From contig NC_023757.2 in assembly GCF_000499845.2 (NCBI RefSeq), positions 4,250,118 to 4,314,117 of the forward strand: a stretch of DNA of 64,000 nt. The letters run 5' to 3'. The position numbers and the translations under genes are program-made. Under the pieces are notes generated by a model that saw only the letters and a program-made list of their open reading frames with translations, did no database searches and was not told the origin of the DNA. This DNA comes from Phaseolus vulgaris (lineage: Eukaryota > Streptophyta > Magnoliopsida > Fabales > Fabaceae). The first letter of the stretch is position 1, and the number at the start of each line of letters is the position of its first letter. Shown here one piece after another: positions 1-13,528 of this stretch.

Positions 1-56
1 GCAAACACAGGTATAATCTATTTCACATTTTATGCACTGAGGGAGAAGAACATTAC

Positions 57-187
57 CCAATTCTCAATGTACTGTTGCAATGTGCTGTCTCATAATATCC
101 CTCTGATGGGTGAGGGTGGCCATCGTAGGGAGCATTTTGCTCCCTAGCTTCCCATGTTGGTTGAAGGGCTACATTGATTTCCTCCAA
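57..187 (-). CDS. SEP: SEP gene exon 7 (C-terminal region with SEP I motif)
   Basis: The exon is 131 nt, acceptor TTTAACAG, ending in ATTGG before donor GTAATG at 56-51. It encodes [20 protein letters not shown] and further the SEP I motif [16 protein letters not shown]. The phase leaves two bases of a Gly codon for an eighth exon left of the window. A CTCAG lies only 20 nt after the donor, too close to be the acceptor. Confidence 0.9.
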
Positions 188-3100
188 CTGTTAAACATGG
201 ACATGCAGCTTGGACTTTTAATCAAATGGGGTGCCACAAGATGGGAATATAAACAACACTTGAAAAGAAAACAAGGTCATTGCAGAGTTTAAGATGAAAC
301 TGGAAGCAATAGAGAAAAGGTGATTAGGTGTGAACATGTGATTGATGCCATGTGTTATGTGTATGCATCAAGCTTAAGCTTTGGAAGTTGTTAAAAACTT
401 GGCTAGATGATGGTGATAGGGTTGAGTACTTGGATCTCATCAATAGGGGAAAAAAGTTTGGTAAGAATACTGTGGACAAACCAGAAAATGATGCTTAAAT
501 TATGCATACTGCAGTGATTTAATTTGTCATCGGGAAAGTACCAAGGACATCAAAAGCTTTTGGCCGCAGCAAATTTATATGGTCTAAAGAGTAAGATGAA
601 ATTTCAACAATAAAATGCAGTTAATGCATGGATGTTGCTAATCTGAATTTCACAGTACCATCGTTCAGCACTAGTACTTTGTTGACATTCAAATCAATGC
701 TTGTCCCTAATCAAATTAATGTTACATAGTACATGAAAAAACTCTCTTAAACAGTTACATTAAATTATTATTTTGATAGAGTTTAATGGTTATATACATA
801 TTTTATGTGCATAATAGTTTAATTGTCATGCAAATTGACTATATATATAGTTAATAACTAAATAAAAGTATATTATACATATACTAATTTTTTTTATTTC
901 CCACACTAATTTTTCACATATGTTTATTTGTCTTTCTTTATTATCCATTTGAAATGCAATGTAGTTCAGTACAGGTAGGTAACACAGTACTACATTATAA
1001 GAATGCAGGTTTTAAATGCCTTAATAATTAATATTTAACTGAGGAATCGATAAAGTTCAACTACTAAGACTCAGAAATTTAGACAGTGTAAGGATTTCAT
1101 CTCATCAATGTAATATCATAGTGATTTACATAATTTCAATTTGGTTATTACAATAATTACACATTTGAAATTGAACAATAATGCCTAAACATTGATTTTC
1201 TTAATAACTTTTCCAAAAATGAAAATATTTCAAATGACAAAATTCAACAAGTATAATAATATAAATATATATAATAACATTTGAAAGTATGTTTCTTTGG
1301 ATACCTTGTTCCTCAGGATATTATTAGTTTCCAGCAGCATCTCTTCCTGTGTGTCCACAAAAACAGAGTTGTTAGCAGACTATGAATAAATGATAATCAT
1401 GATGACAGAGAAAAAGCTCAACAAATAGTTCACCTTTCTATGCAAATCAGAGAGTTGATCAAGCATCTGTTGTGTCTGCAAACAAGTACAGATGCATAAG
1501 TATTGTTAGGAGTATAATAATAATAATTTAAAATCTTAAATTATGATGTCAAGTATATTTATAAACACTGCATATTGTGCATGGAGCATTTCCCCTAAGA
1601 TTATCACACAATTTTTGCAGAGATAAAAAGTGATCACCAAAATTTTAGAATGCACCTATCAAATGCTGACTTTTAGTTGTAAAATATTATATCCATGCTT
1701 AATTTTATGGTGTTGATAAGCAACATTATATATAGGTACTAAAAGTATTTAAGATTTCATTAATTATAGAAGTATTAATTTGTACAGGACTTACATTTGG
1801 ACTATTTCACTATGAATTGATGTATATTTTTTTATGATTTTTTTGTAAATAAACCTTCCAAAAATGTTGCGATTAGTCATAGTTCTTAATACTTAGATGG
1901 AGGTTGGAAAGGGTTGCAGAAGAAAAGAAGTTGGTTTATAGTTTGGAGGTTGGAAAGGATAAGGTAAAAGTAAACATGTTACAGTACGCGGACGACACTC
2001 TGTTCTTCTGTGAAGCAAATACCAAAAGTGTATTTAACATCAAGGCGATCTTGCAATGTTTTGAGCTTGCTTCAGGGCTAAGGGTTAATTTTGCTAAGAG
2101 TAGGATCGATGGAACGGGGTTGGACCAGGTTGCGCTTTAGCGTTTTGCAACTATTCTCAATTGTGATACGATGGCTTCCCCTTTCGTCTACTTGGGTATA
2201 CTAGTTGGTGGGAGTCATAAGCGTGGTGCTTTTTGGAACGAGGTGATTGAGAAAGTTCAAGCTAGATTAAGCAGATGGAAGGGAAGGTGTTTGTCGATGG
2301 CTGGGAGGATCTGTTTGATAAAGTTTGTACTTCCTTCTATTCCTTTATTCTTTATGTCGCTATTCAAATTGCCTTCAGGGGTGACAGGAAAGCTAGTTAG
2401 TATTCAAAGGAATTTCCTCTAGGGGTGGGGTGCAGACGAAAGGAAGATCGCTTGGACTTCCTGGAACTTGGTTTCTAAGCCGCGTGAATTCGGGGGTTTG
2501 GAATTATTGATCCAAAGCTGTTCAATATGGCTTTGTTGGGGAAGTGGATTTGGAGGTTGGGTTCGGTTGAGGACGGTTTGTGGAAGGAGGTTCTCACTTC
2601 CAAATACGGTGGGTGGAGAAGCTTGGGAGAGGAAGGAAAAGGTAGGAGGAGCTCTCTCTAGTGGAAAGATTTGAGAGAGGTTTGGTCTTCAGAGGGTTGG
2701 GGGAGACGATTTGAAGACTGTTTCAAGTAGAAAGTAGGAGACGAGAAAAATGTTTACTTCTGGTTGGACAGATGGCTGAATGGTGAGGCACTGAAGAACG
2801 TCTTTCCAAGATTGTTCTCCATTAGTTCTACCAAAGACGCAAAGGTGTCGGAGCTTGGTTCTTGGTCTAATGGAAGTTGGGTTTGGCAACTAGCGTGGAG
2901 AAGATCGTTCTTCGATTGGGAGAAGTCGTTGGCAGATCAGTTAAGTACGATTCTGCTTGAGGCTAGGATGGTCCCGGGTGAGGCTGACTGTTGGATTTGG
3001 AAGGGTGGGGGTCTCCAAACTTTTTCAGTTAATTCTGCCTACAATCTTGTTAGGAAGGACAAAGAGGTGGTTCCTTCGCCGGTTTTCTGTATGCTTTGGG

Positions 3101-6100
3101 AGTGCAAGACAGTACCTCTGCTGGGCTTATGGCTTGGAGGTTATTGGAAAACAAACTTGCTAACAGGGTAAATTTAAGCAAAAGAGGGGTGTTGGTAGAA
3201 AGCTTGTTGTGTTGTTTGTGTGGGAAGGAGGAAGAGTCTTGTAGTCACTTGTTCTTCGGGTGTAGTTTCGCTTGGCGAGTTTGGTGTTTATGTTATGGAT
3301 GGCTTGGGGTTTTGTTTGTGTCACACATCGAGCCGATGTCTAACTTTGTTCATTTTAGGATGAGTCTTCCTTTTGTGTCAGTTAATCTCGTTTGGAACAC
3401 AATTTGGGTCGGGGTGGTTAGCGAAATCTGGAATCACAGGAATCATATAGTTTTCAAAAGAGGAGTGGCTGACACGGATGAAGTTTTTGCTTTGGTTCAA
3501 GTTAAGATGTGGTCTTGGGTTTCTACAAAAGCTCACTTAGCTTCGTTTTCCTTTTCTGATTGGTGTTTGGAACCTATGGAGTGTATGAGGTTAGTTTCTT
3601 GAAGTAATTGCTAGGTGTAGTAAGAGAAAGGTTTTTTAGTTAGTTTTGGAGGTGCTTAGGCTTAGTTTGGTGCTTGAGTACCGCGTATAAGGGTTGAACC
3701 ACCTCTGAAGTGGTTCCTATTTATTTATTTTTTATTGCCCATAAAATAAAAAAATACTTAGATGAAGATAGTTTGAGGTTTTTATTTTATAGTTGAGTTA
3801 AGGCAATTATAAAATTGTTTGGATGAGCTTTACAAGAAATTTTGGAAGAAAAAAATATATATGAAAAAATTTACCTTTTTATGAATTAAAATTAGTGTTT
3901 GTAATAGTTAAAAATAAAATTTTAAAAAGTTATATAAGAGAACTTATACATATTAATTTATTCACAAATTAATTTAACTTATAGAGATGTCCATTTTATT
4001 TTTATTTTTCTTTTGTAAGAGTCTTAGTGCGAAAACTTTTTAAAATAAATATTAAGTTAATAATTATCCATGGTCATATTAATTTTTATTTTCTAAATAA
4101 CCGCACTAGTGGTATAGTCCACATGTATTTAAAATAAAAAAATTATCAGAAATCATTAATGTAAAATCATGAATTCCACATTTTATACATGGAGAAAAAG
4201 AGAAATAAAGTTCTCTGAAAAATAATTTTGAAAGAATTACACTTTATTTTTCAAACTAACCATTCTAATCAACTATCCATTTTTTTATCATTAGATTAAA
4301 ATTAAATTATGAAACAAACAGTAATTTTAAACCTTTTTCTAAATAATTTGATTTACTCTCGTGTGAGTGTCTCTTATGTTAGCACATATTGCAGTCTGCA
4401 AGTTGTCTACAATTACACAAATTTTCGTAATAAATCCTGAACTTAATTTGAACACCATTTTATTTCCTTTTTGTTCTCTGAAAACAATTATTTAGATGCC
4501 AATTTTCTACTCAAAATGTCCAAATGCTGATATCAAATATTTATGAGCATGTGACATGTTAATGGAAAGCAAAAAATACTTGATTATTGTAGAATGTGAT
4601 GCAGTCATGCATAATTACAAAAGAGACATGTTAATGATCAAAATAATTAAGCAAATTATTTTGTATGTAAATATATTATAGTTTCAGACAATGATGATCA
4701 GAATCTAGCTGCAGTGATAAAATTTTAAAAAAAAATGAGGCCAACTGGCACATGGAACATCTAATCTCAAGACAAGACTAAGACAAATTATGGTCTCAAT
4801 TTTTAGAACAAAACATGTCTTATCAAACAGTTGAACTCTGGCAAAGGATATACACCTCTGATGTAGCTAGTTTAGTTGTATATAGTACATCAAACAACGT
4901 AAATTCTTAGGTTGATGTCATATTTATAATAGATTAGACTATATGACAGACTGATATGGGTACTAAAACTGTTTAACAGTACACAAACATCACTGATAAG
5001 TACAGTTTCCACTATCCATGCATGGAAGATCCACCCAACAAACAAAGACAAAAGGCACCTATGATCAAAATATTGGTGACCCTTTGGAACAGTTCAAAGA
5101 TATATACTATTTAAATCATTTGTAGATATACCAGAAATCTAACATGATAGAAAAGTGTAATATGATAATACAATAATAAGTGTCAATAAAATGTTTAGAA
5201 TGAGTCATTTCATTAAAAGAGGACAAAAATAATTGTCTGGGTGAGTGATGTACTTTTGAGTTGTATTATTGGTACGATGATGTTTTTCCTTGTTCACTTA
5301 TCACATTCTATTTCTTCTCTTCTCTCTCATTCTTTCTCACTGTTGTACAAATAACATTATATATCTACTTTATAATATGGAATGTATAAGAGGATGATGT
5401 AAACTTAATTTTTTAACTTGTTATATTGTACACTAGAAAAACTTCTTTTGGAATATAAATTAGAACAACTATCTTTAGGGATGATAGTGTAAAGAGAATG
5501 TTTTAATTTTACTTTTCAACAAAAGTATGTTTGAAAATATTTATTTATTACAAATTTAAATTTTATGTAATCAAAATCAGGTTGGAGAATTTTAAAATAT
5601 GCATCTTATATATATTTTGTAAATTTTTTGAAGAATGAATTGTCAAGATTACTAGTGAATTTCAGATTTTAGAAAGTCAAAACTTCTCAGTTCACCATGA
5701 ATATTTTTTGTAGCTTTAAAGGACAAACTTTATTGATGTTTGGTATACTTTTAGTGAAGGGGTTGTCAGATGTAAAGTACTCATTTATATTAAAAAAAAT
5801 CAAATTTCAAATATATGCAGTTGATGAAAAATTAAGAGTATATTTTACATTTAATGCTTATTTGTTCTGTGGGTTATTCTCAGAGAGATTCCTCTAAATA
5901 AAATATAAATCAATGTGATCCCTCTAACATCCCTTGGACATGTAATTAATTTTATTGAGTGCAACATATTTTGATATTGTAATTTTCAGTCTTTCCAGCA
6001 AGAACAACAGAAACTTTAAATTTTATATTGCAAAGCCCTTGTCACATTTTCATCTTTCAATCAATAATATAATAATTAAGATTGATTGAAACAAATTGTA

Positions 6101-9100
6101 TGATAAATTAGTTGAACAGAGGTACCTTGTTAGACCTGATTTGCTTCAGGGAAGAGTCCAGCTGACGCTCAAGCTGTTCAAGATCCTTAACATCTAAGTG
6201 CTCCAATTCTTCACCAAGGAGGTTTCTACACAGTTATGCAACCAATTAATATATGTCATTTTTTATCGATAATAAAAAATAAATAAATGTGAATCATTTT
6301 AAGGGTGGTTTAATCCTTAATCAAAAATTCAAACTCTAAACGACAAAAGCTCATTTCACTAGACTCCTAAAAACAACTCATCTAACTGGATCCAGAGAAT
6401 CCACCTAAAAGAACAAATCCCTGAAAAACGTCAATAAACCATCCTCATATAGACCAGAGGATCAAGACATCAGTAAAAAAAAGAAAACAAAAACATAAAA
6501 TAAAACTTGACAATGACCTACGACCAAAACCTTAATTGAATAAAGGCAAAAACTTCTGAAACATTGTTCACTCTCCTATTAAAGTAGCTTCGAAGTTATT
6601 TGAATTCATGGGAACCATTTTTCTTTCCATTTTCTTTTACTCATATAATTACACAAATTTCATTTCATTTTATTTTCACTTTACTTTTACTTTCTACATT
6701 TGTACATAACTATTAACTCTTTTAAAAAAGAATTAAAAAAATAAAGGTATCAACAGATCATAAATCATCACTAAAAAGAATTTTTAGATGAACTTCTTCA
6801 CAAGTATTAATCGAAGAGAAAAATTAGAAAAGTAAGAAAAATCAATAACATGAACTTTTCAATAAATTAAAATTAACTAGGAAAATTTGAATAAAATTTA
6901 AGGGAAATTTTGTAAATTAGTTTATACATAAACTAATTTTAACTAAAAATGATTTTTTTTCTCTTCTAGAATTTTTACGTTTAAAGAATTTTGATAAAGA
7001 CAACAATTACCTACAATTTATGAAATATTTATGTTATCCTCCAATTAAGGTCAAATTTTATTTTAATAAATTATAGAAGAAAAATAGTATTTAAAGTTGA
7101 CTTTAATTAATAAAATAAAACTAATTCTAACGTATTTAATAGAAGGAAAGCTTTTAGCTCAACATAAGAAAAAAAAAAGTTGTAATGGTCCATTTACACT
7201 TGAAAAATAATATTTTTTTGACTGAGATTGAAAAAAAAATTTGTCAGGGAGACAAGATTTTTTCACAAATTAAAATTATAAGAATTGTTTAGTGATTCCT
7301 AAATATTATAATTTTATTATTTTCTGATTTTTTGTGTGTGTCTTATATGAAATACATCAAATCAATACTAAAGCAGGTGTATATGTACTAAGTTTTATCC
7401 TTTCAATAATTGCACTACCATTCTACCTTTGTGTTTGCTGCAGTGCCTCCACTTTGGATTTTAGCTTCAGGTACTCTTGGTAGCGTCTCTGCACAATCCA
7501 ATGCTCATTCATCTTAGCCTTTCACAGATTGCATAAACTTGCAGAAAAACGAAAACTGAGTACACAAACAACACTTGAAAAAGTTGAAAAATAAGGTAAA
7601 AAAACCTATTTTGCCAAACCCTTATCCTAATCTTGTTACATTTTCTACCTTCTCTATTCAAAAACTTGTTCAAGTCAAAACAAGAAAGATGAACCTGTGT
7701 CTCTATTTCAGGTTGGTGGTGTAATTCCAAGGCTCCATAGCTGCATCTGTGATACCGTTCCAGTGTCTTGGTCATGCTGAAACAAATAGCCACTATGAAT
7801 CTATATTTCACCTCAAGAAAAAAAAATGTAATTATATTTTTTTATCAGAAAAAAATTAAATAAATATATGAACGATGATCCAACTCTTATATAGAATAAA
7901 CAACAAGTCCTAACCTTTTCTCTGATACTAACCGAAATGCAAAAGCGAACCAACACCATATAACATACATATATAACATAAGCAATGAAATGAAATTAAT
8001 ACTCAATTTTACTATGCATATCATGGCAATATATTTTGTCAATTACAGTTCTGAATAAACACATATTTCTGAAAGAAGTAGTACAAATGCTGTTGTCCTG
8101 AACTTTTTTTAATTATGTTAAAATATAGTTATTTATATTCAGTGCAATTGTCAAGTTAAAATATATTTAACTTAGAAGTAAATTAAATAAATAAATGAAC
8201 CTTTTTCCTTATCTTTACCAGATCCAAATATAACTTTGAAATCAATAATAAATCAGTATCTGATGAACTATCACAATTTTCTTATTGGTTTAGTTTAGAA
8301 GAACTTGTGTATTATATATAATACAAGAATACAAGGCAAGTAAAATTTTAATCATTTATCCTCAATATTTGACTTGTACAACAATTCTGACTATATATGA
8401 TTGTTTAATTCACAAACTCACATTGCATAATTATTATAAGGACAGTTGTACAAGACTTGAGATAAATTATGATGAGAAGATTATAATAAGGGATTGTTAT
8501 GTTTCTTCTCTATTACATTATTTAGAGTTTGAAATTAAAGTGAACCTTCTCAACTTGGTTTTTATACTAGTTAGAATAGTAAAATGTTCACTTCTTCTAG
8601 TTTGATTTACTTTTCTCATATTTATTTATTGAATCCTTTACCTACTATATCCTACTATATCCTACTATATAAAGAGAGTATACTGCATATAAACAAAAGG
8701 CAGTTAAAACAATTAATCAATGATTTGTTTAATATACACCATATAAACAAAAGGAAGTTAAAACAATTAATCAATGATTTTGTGGGATTTTGAACTTATT
8801 GTGGGACTTTCAACCATCATAAGTTTATCTCTAAATCTAATAAAAGATTAATTGGACAGAGGTTTTGTTAGATTATCCCCCTCTTAAAACTGGTCAGAAA
8901 AGATGAACAAGGAGAAACAATTTTTGTTGAACTCGATCTCTAACAAAATACAAACCAATTTTAGAGTCCTTAGATCTTGAGTGCATAACATGATTGATAG
9001 CTAAGAGAATAACACCAAGATTATTATTATAATATATCGTTGGAGTTGGAAAGTAACACGTAGTTAAAGAAGAAGGGATGAAACCTAAGTGATATTAGAG

Positions 9101-12100
9101 AGCACAAGGACAATGCTATGATATTCAACTTCAATGTTATTGCATGATACACCACCTTGCATCTGAGAACACCATGAGACGAGATTGTTTCTAACATACA
9201 CATAGTAATCAATGGTAGACTTTGGTCTTATAAGTCTGAACCACCGTCAGCATCTGTTGGAAATTCTGTTTTTTAACTGCAAATAAATGCGCACACCTTC
9301 TTGAGGGATCTGTGAGGTTAGTAGAGTGTATCAATGGAACACCACCTGTCTTTGATGGAGACAATTATCAAATGTGGATTGTTCGTATGGAGACATACTT
9401 AGAAGCATTAAATTTATGGGAAGCTGTAGAAGAGGATCTAATCAGGGAGTTTGAACTGCAGAGAATGAAGAAGTCAAAATCTGTAAAAGAGTACTCTGAT
9501 AGACTTCTAAGCATTGCCAACAAAGTGAGGTTGCTTGGATCTGTGTTAAAAGATTCAAGAATTGTGGAAAAACTGCTTGTAACGGTTCCAGAGAGGTTTG
9601 AAGTCACTATAACACCCTAGAGAACACAAAGGACTTATAAAAAATTTCTGTTGCAGAGCTCTTAAATGCTTTACAAGCACAAGAACAAAGAAGAGCCATG
9701 AGACAAGATGAAGCAATAGCAGGAGCCTTAACAGCCAATCATGAAGGTGGCTGGAGAAACAAAGGTAGCCAGATCAAGCAGAACCAGCAAGAAAATGGAG
9801 AAGTTGCTGCACACAATAACAACAAAAGGATAAATTACCCTCCTTGTAAGCATTGCAACAAGTTAGGTCATCCACCGTTTAAGTGCTGGAGAAGACCTGA
9901 TTCTAAGTGCAACAAGTGCAATCAACTGGGGCATGAAGCAGTCATTTGTAGAAACCAAAGTGAGCAACAAGATGTAAACCAAAGTGAACAACAAGACGTA
10001 GATGCTCAATTTGCAAATGAGGAGGATGATGTATTTTTCGTTGCAACTGGTTTCTCCAACAATATTTCAAGTGCATCGTGGCTAATTGATAGTGGATGCA
10101 CAAATCACATGACTTATGACAAAAAAACTTTTCAAGGAGTTGAAGCCTTCAAAAATTTCAAAGGTCAAGATAGGCCATGGGGTCACATTTAAGTAAAAGG
10201 AATATGAACCGAGAAAAAAATACTAGAATACTAGAATGGATACTAGAAATAGCCATGGTTATCACTATCGTATGGATGCCAATAGTTAATACTAGAATGT
10301 CCCGGTTTACCACATATTTGACACTAGATTTTCTGACTTTTCCAAGAATTTGTGGACTTCCAAGATGGTCTTTGACCGTTATTTGAACCTACATAACTGT
10401 TATTCTTGGTTGTAGAAGAGTTGCAAAAAAGAACATTTGCCTTTGTTGGAGAAACGCATGAGACAAGGTTTGGTATTTGAAGGCTAGGGAGTGGTTGTAA
10501 GATTAACTTGAAGGGGATTGAAATCAATAATATTATGTTTGTCAAATATTTCCTTATGAGAAAGAAGCAATGCCTCGACGTTTTCAACAGAATAAAAATA
10601 ATTGCGCGATAAAACAGATATGACAAAGTCATCGTAGTAAACCATCTAATATAACTTCAACGCGATCATCTATGGATATCGAATAACAAATTGTAGACAA
10701 GTTATCAATAATCTTCTTGATAACAAGAAGAAGATTGGTTGTGATAGTCCTATCCTTTTTTGGACAGCAAAGTTGGATTTTGAGTTTATTGATTTTGACA
10801 CTTGATTGAGAATCATAATGTAGTTTGTTCCAGATTTCAAAAAGATAAATGACGAGAAAAGTGATCATGGATGCAAGTAACCAAGCAACTAGAAGTTAAT
10901 GTTGTTCATAAATGAGAAATTCTTGACTCAAAATATTGCTGTCAAATCTTCCGGTGTATTGTATTTAGGAGGGAGATTTTGGTATGCTAAAAACTTCAAT
11001 AACTTCAGACCTTTAATAATAGCAAGAATTTGTTGCCATATAAAGAAATTGTAATCATCAAACTTAAGAGAGATATGAGTACTGAAAGTGTGTAGAATAA
11101 AGAAGGAAGAAGAGTTTTTTTCTAAATGCATAGTTAAGGAAAAAGATGTGAAAGCCATGGAAAGAGCTTTAAGTTTTGAATATCATGTTAAAAGATGGAA
11201 GAGGAAGACACTTTTGTAGATAATTATTATCACTAACCTGTGAACTTCCTTGGAAGTAGATATAGGATGAAGTGAGTACAAAAGGAGGAAGAGATATCTT
11301 GTTATACGGTATTTTTAACAACCTTAAAGCTTTTATAATATTATCTCCACTTTAATGAAATTGAAACATACACTTAAAATTTTCACATCCTCCCCCAATG
11401 AAGTTGTGTACCACAGTGATGTATCCTCTGCAATAAGGAAATCAAATCATGTTTGATGGGTACAAATGGGTCAGCCACATTAATTCAATACAGTCAAAGT
11501 ACCTATAAGATGGCTCCACTCTAACAACCATCTCCAAGTCCCCATAAGAGTGAACAAAATACTGTATATTTACCCAAAACCTTATACTATTTTACTATAT
11601 TATCCTCTTTCTCAATCATTGATAGCTTATTATTGGGCCTGACATAGACATAACAATATCTTAAAATAATAAACTATTCTAATAATGTTTAAGTTTATAC
11701 AAATGTATTAATTGATGTTTAGATTTAATTGTTTTAATATTTTTTTTTCTCAATAAAAAATAAATAAAATAAAATAAAACACTTTAAAGATGTCACAATC
11801 CTTATACACCGATGTCACTGCTCTTATGACAAAAACCAATATGTTGAACACCTCCCCAATCAAACTTAAAATATCTCCAAACTAAACTTTTAAAGAAATG
11901 CATGCCAGTACATGCTAAAAAAATAATCTCACTTTTAACAACCAGTCTTTATAGAAAAAGTTATAAATATTTTTTTCTTTTAAGTATAGAAAGAGTTTTA
12001 TGTATATAGTAGATACATGGATTTTGCACAAAATCTTTGTGCATAAATTTTTTTAATAAATAAAAAATTTTCTTTCAATCTTATTCTTATATTTTTATTA

Positions 12101-13487
12101 TTATTAATAATTACAGCTAGATGTAGATATAACAATAGGGGTTGGTTATAATATTTCTTGAAATATTATTGGCAGCATCATTTCGTTGATGCTTTATAAA
12201 ACTGGCTTCGGATCTTTAATAAAATAATTAAAAGAAAATTTCATTAAAATAATCAACCAAAACTTTCAACCTATATTAATCATTTAAGAATAGTAGATGC
12301 ATGGTAGTCCAAAATATTAGCATAGTATATAGTGAGGATTAATCTCCCTGACCATGTATATACTATTAGAACAAGATTTTTTCATCTTATCAAAGTAGGA
12401 GAAACAGCTAGTTATACACTGTTGAAAATATAATATACTAGTATAAGTATTGGCACAATTGGTTTGAAATTTAGAAATTCGAATCTGCAAAGGTTATTCA
12501 AGGTAGAGGAAAGTTTATTTTTTCTGCAATGAAAGTTTTAATTAGAGTGGACACTTATTTCTCATATACTTTTAATGAAATAACCTTTATATTCCTTATA
12601 TTTTTTAAATAAACACTCATCTTTTTCATGTTTTCAATAAATAAAATTCACCTTATCCTAGTTTTACTAAAGTGATACAAATAGTTTTTTTTAACTTTTT
12701 GTTTCTATTTTTTTTAATTCTTATATTTTAAAACATAATTTTAATTTTATAATTTTATTTATATTTTTAAAATAAAATAAGAGTGGTGAATTTCTTATTT
12801 TAATATTAAAGAAAAATTGAGTATCAGTTAACATGATATAAAAGAAATATAATTGTAATTTCTTTAAATTAAATTCCTCTCAAACTATTGAAGTCCATCA
12901 AAGTAGCTTACTCTTCTAAGTTATATAATTTGGATAAACCTAAGCATATTCTCATGAAATAAAATAAGTAAAAACCAAGAAGATCCCTATTTGTGATCTA
13001 CAAATGTACATGATCAACAATCCTCTTTAACACTACAGTTCAATGCATGACAATGAAGATATATAGCAGTATAGAATGAACACGGGAATAATTGTCTTAT
13101 CATTATCCTAATCACAGTAATTATTCAAAACAAAATCTGCACAATACTCTTTAATCTTTCTGTGATTCACATCTAGAGCTAACAGTATAAGTCAGTAAAG
13201 CTTATACTTCACATAATCAATCATGCATTGATTAACACACATAGCTTCTCTGTGTATATATGATTTCCTTTATGATACTGAATTGCATGTTTTGATTATT
13301 GATGTTTATGCACTAATCAAATGTTAAAGTATGCATGCCAAGAAAAATATAACACTTGATAAAGCATGAATGACTTATATATTCACTACAGGAGAGAGAA
13401 ACCTACTTAACAGTAAAGAAGACAATCTAACCTAAAAGAAAAGGTACTTGATGTCACTTCTAAAGTGAAATATGTACGTACAAAGAT

Positions 13488-13528
<41 letters not shown>

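Noticed and set aside
8641..8785. CRISPR-like direct repeats
   Set aside because: The repeats are adjacent tandem units without regular spacers, in a plant intron.
12470..12500. TTCGAATC resembling a tRNA T-loop
   Set aside because: No A box or acceptor-stem pairing surrounds it, so no tRNA gene is called.
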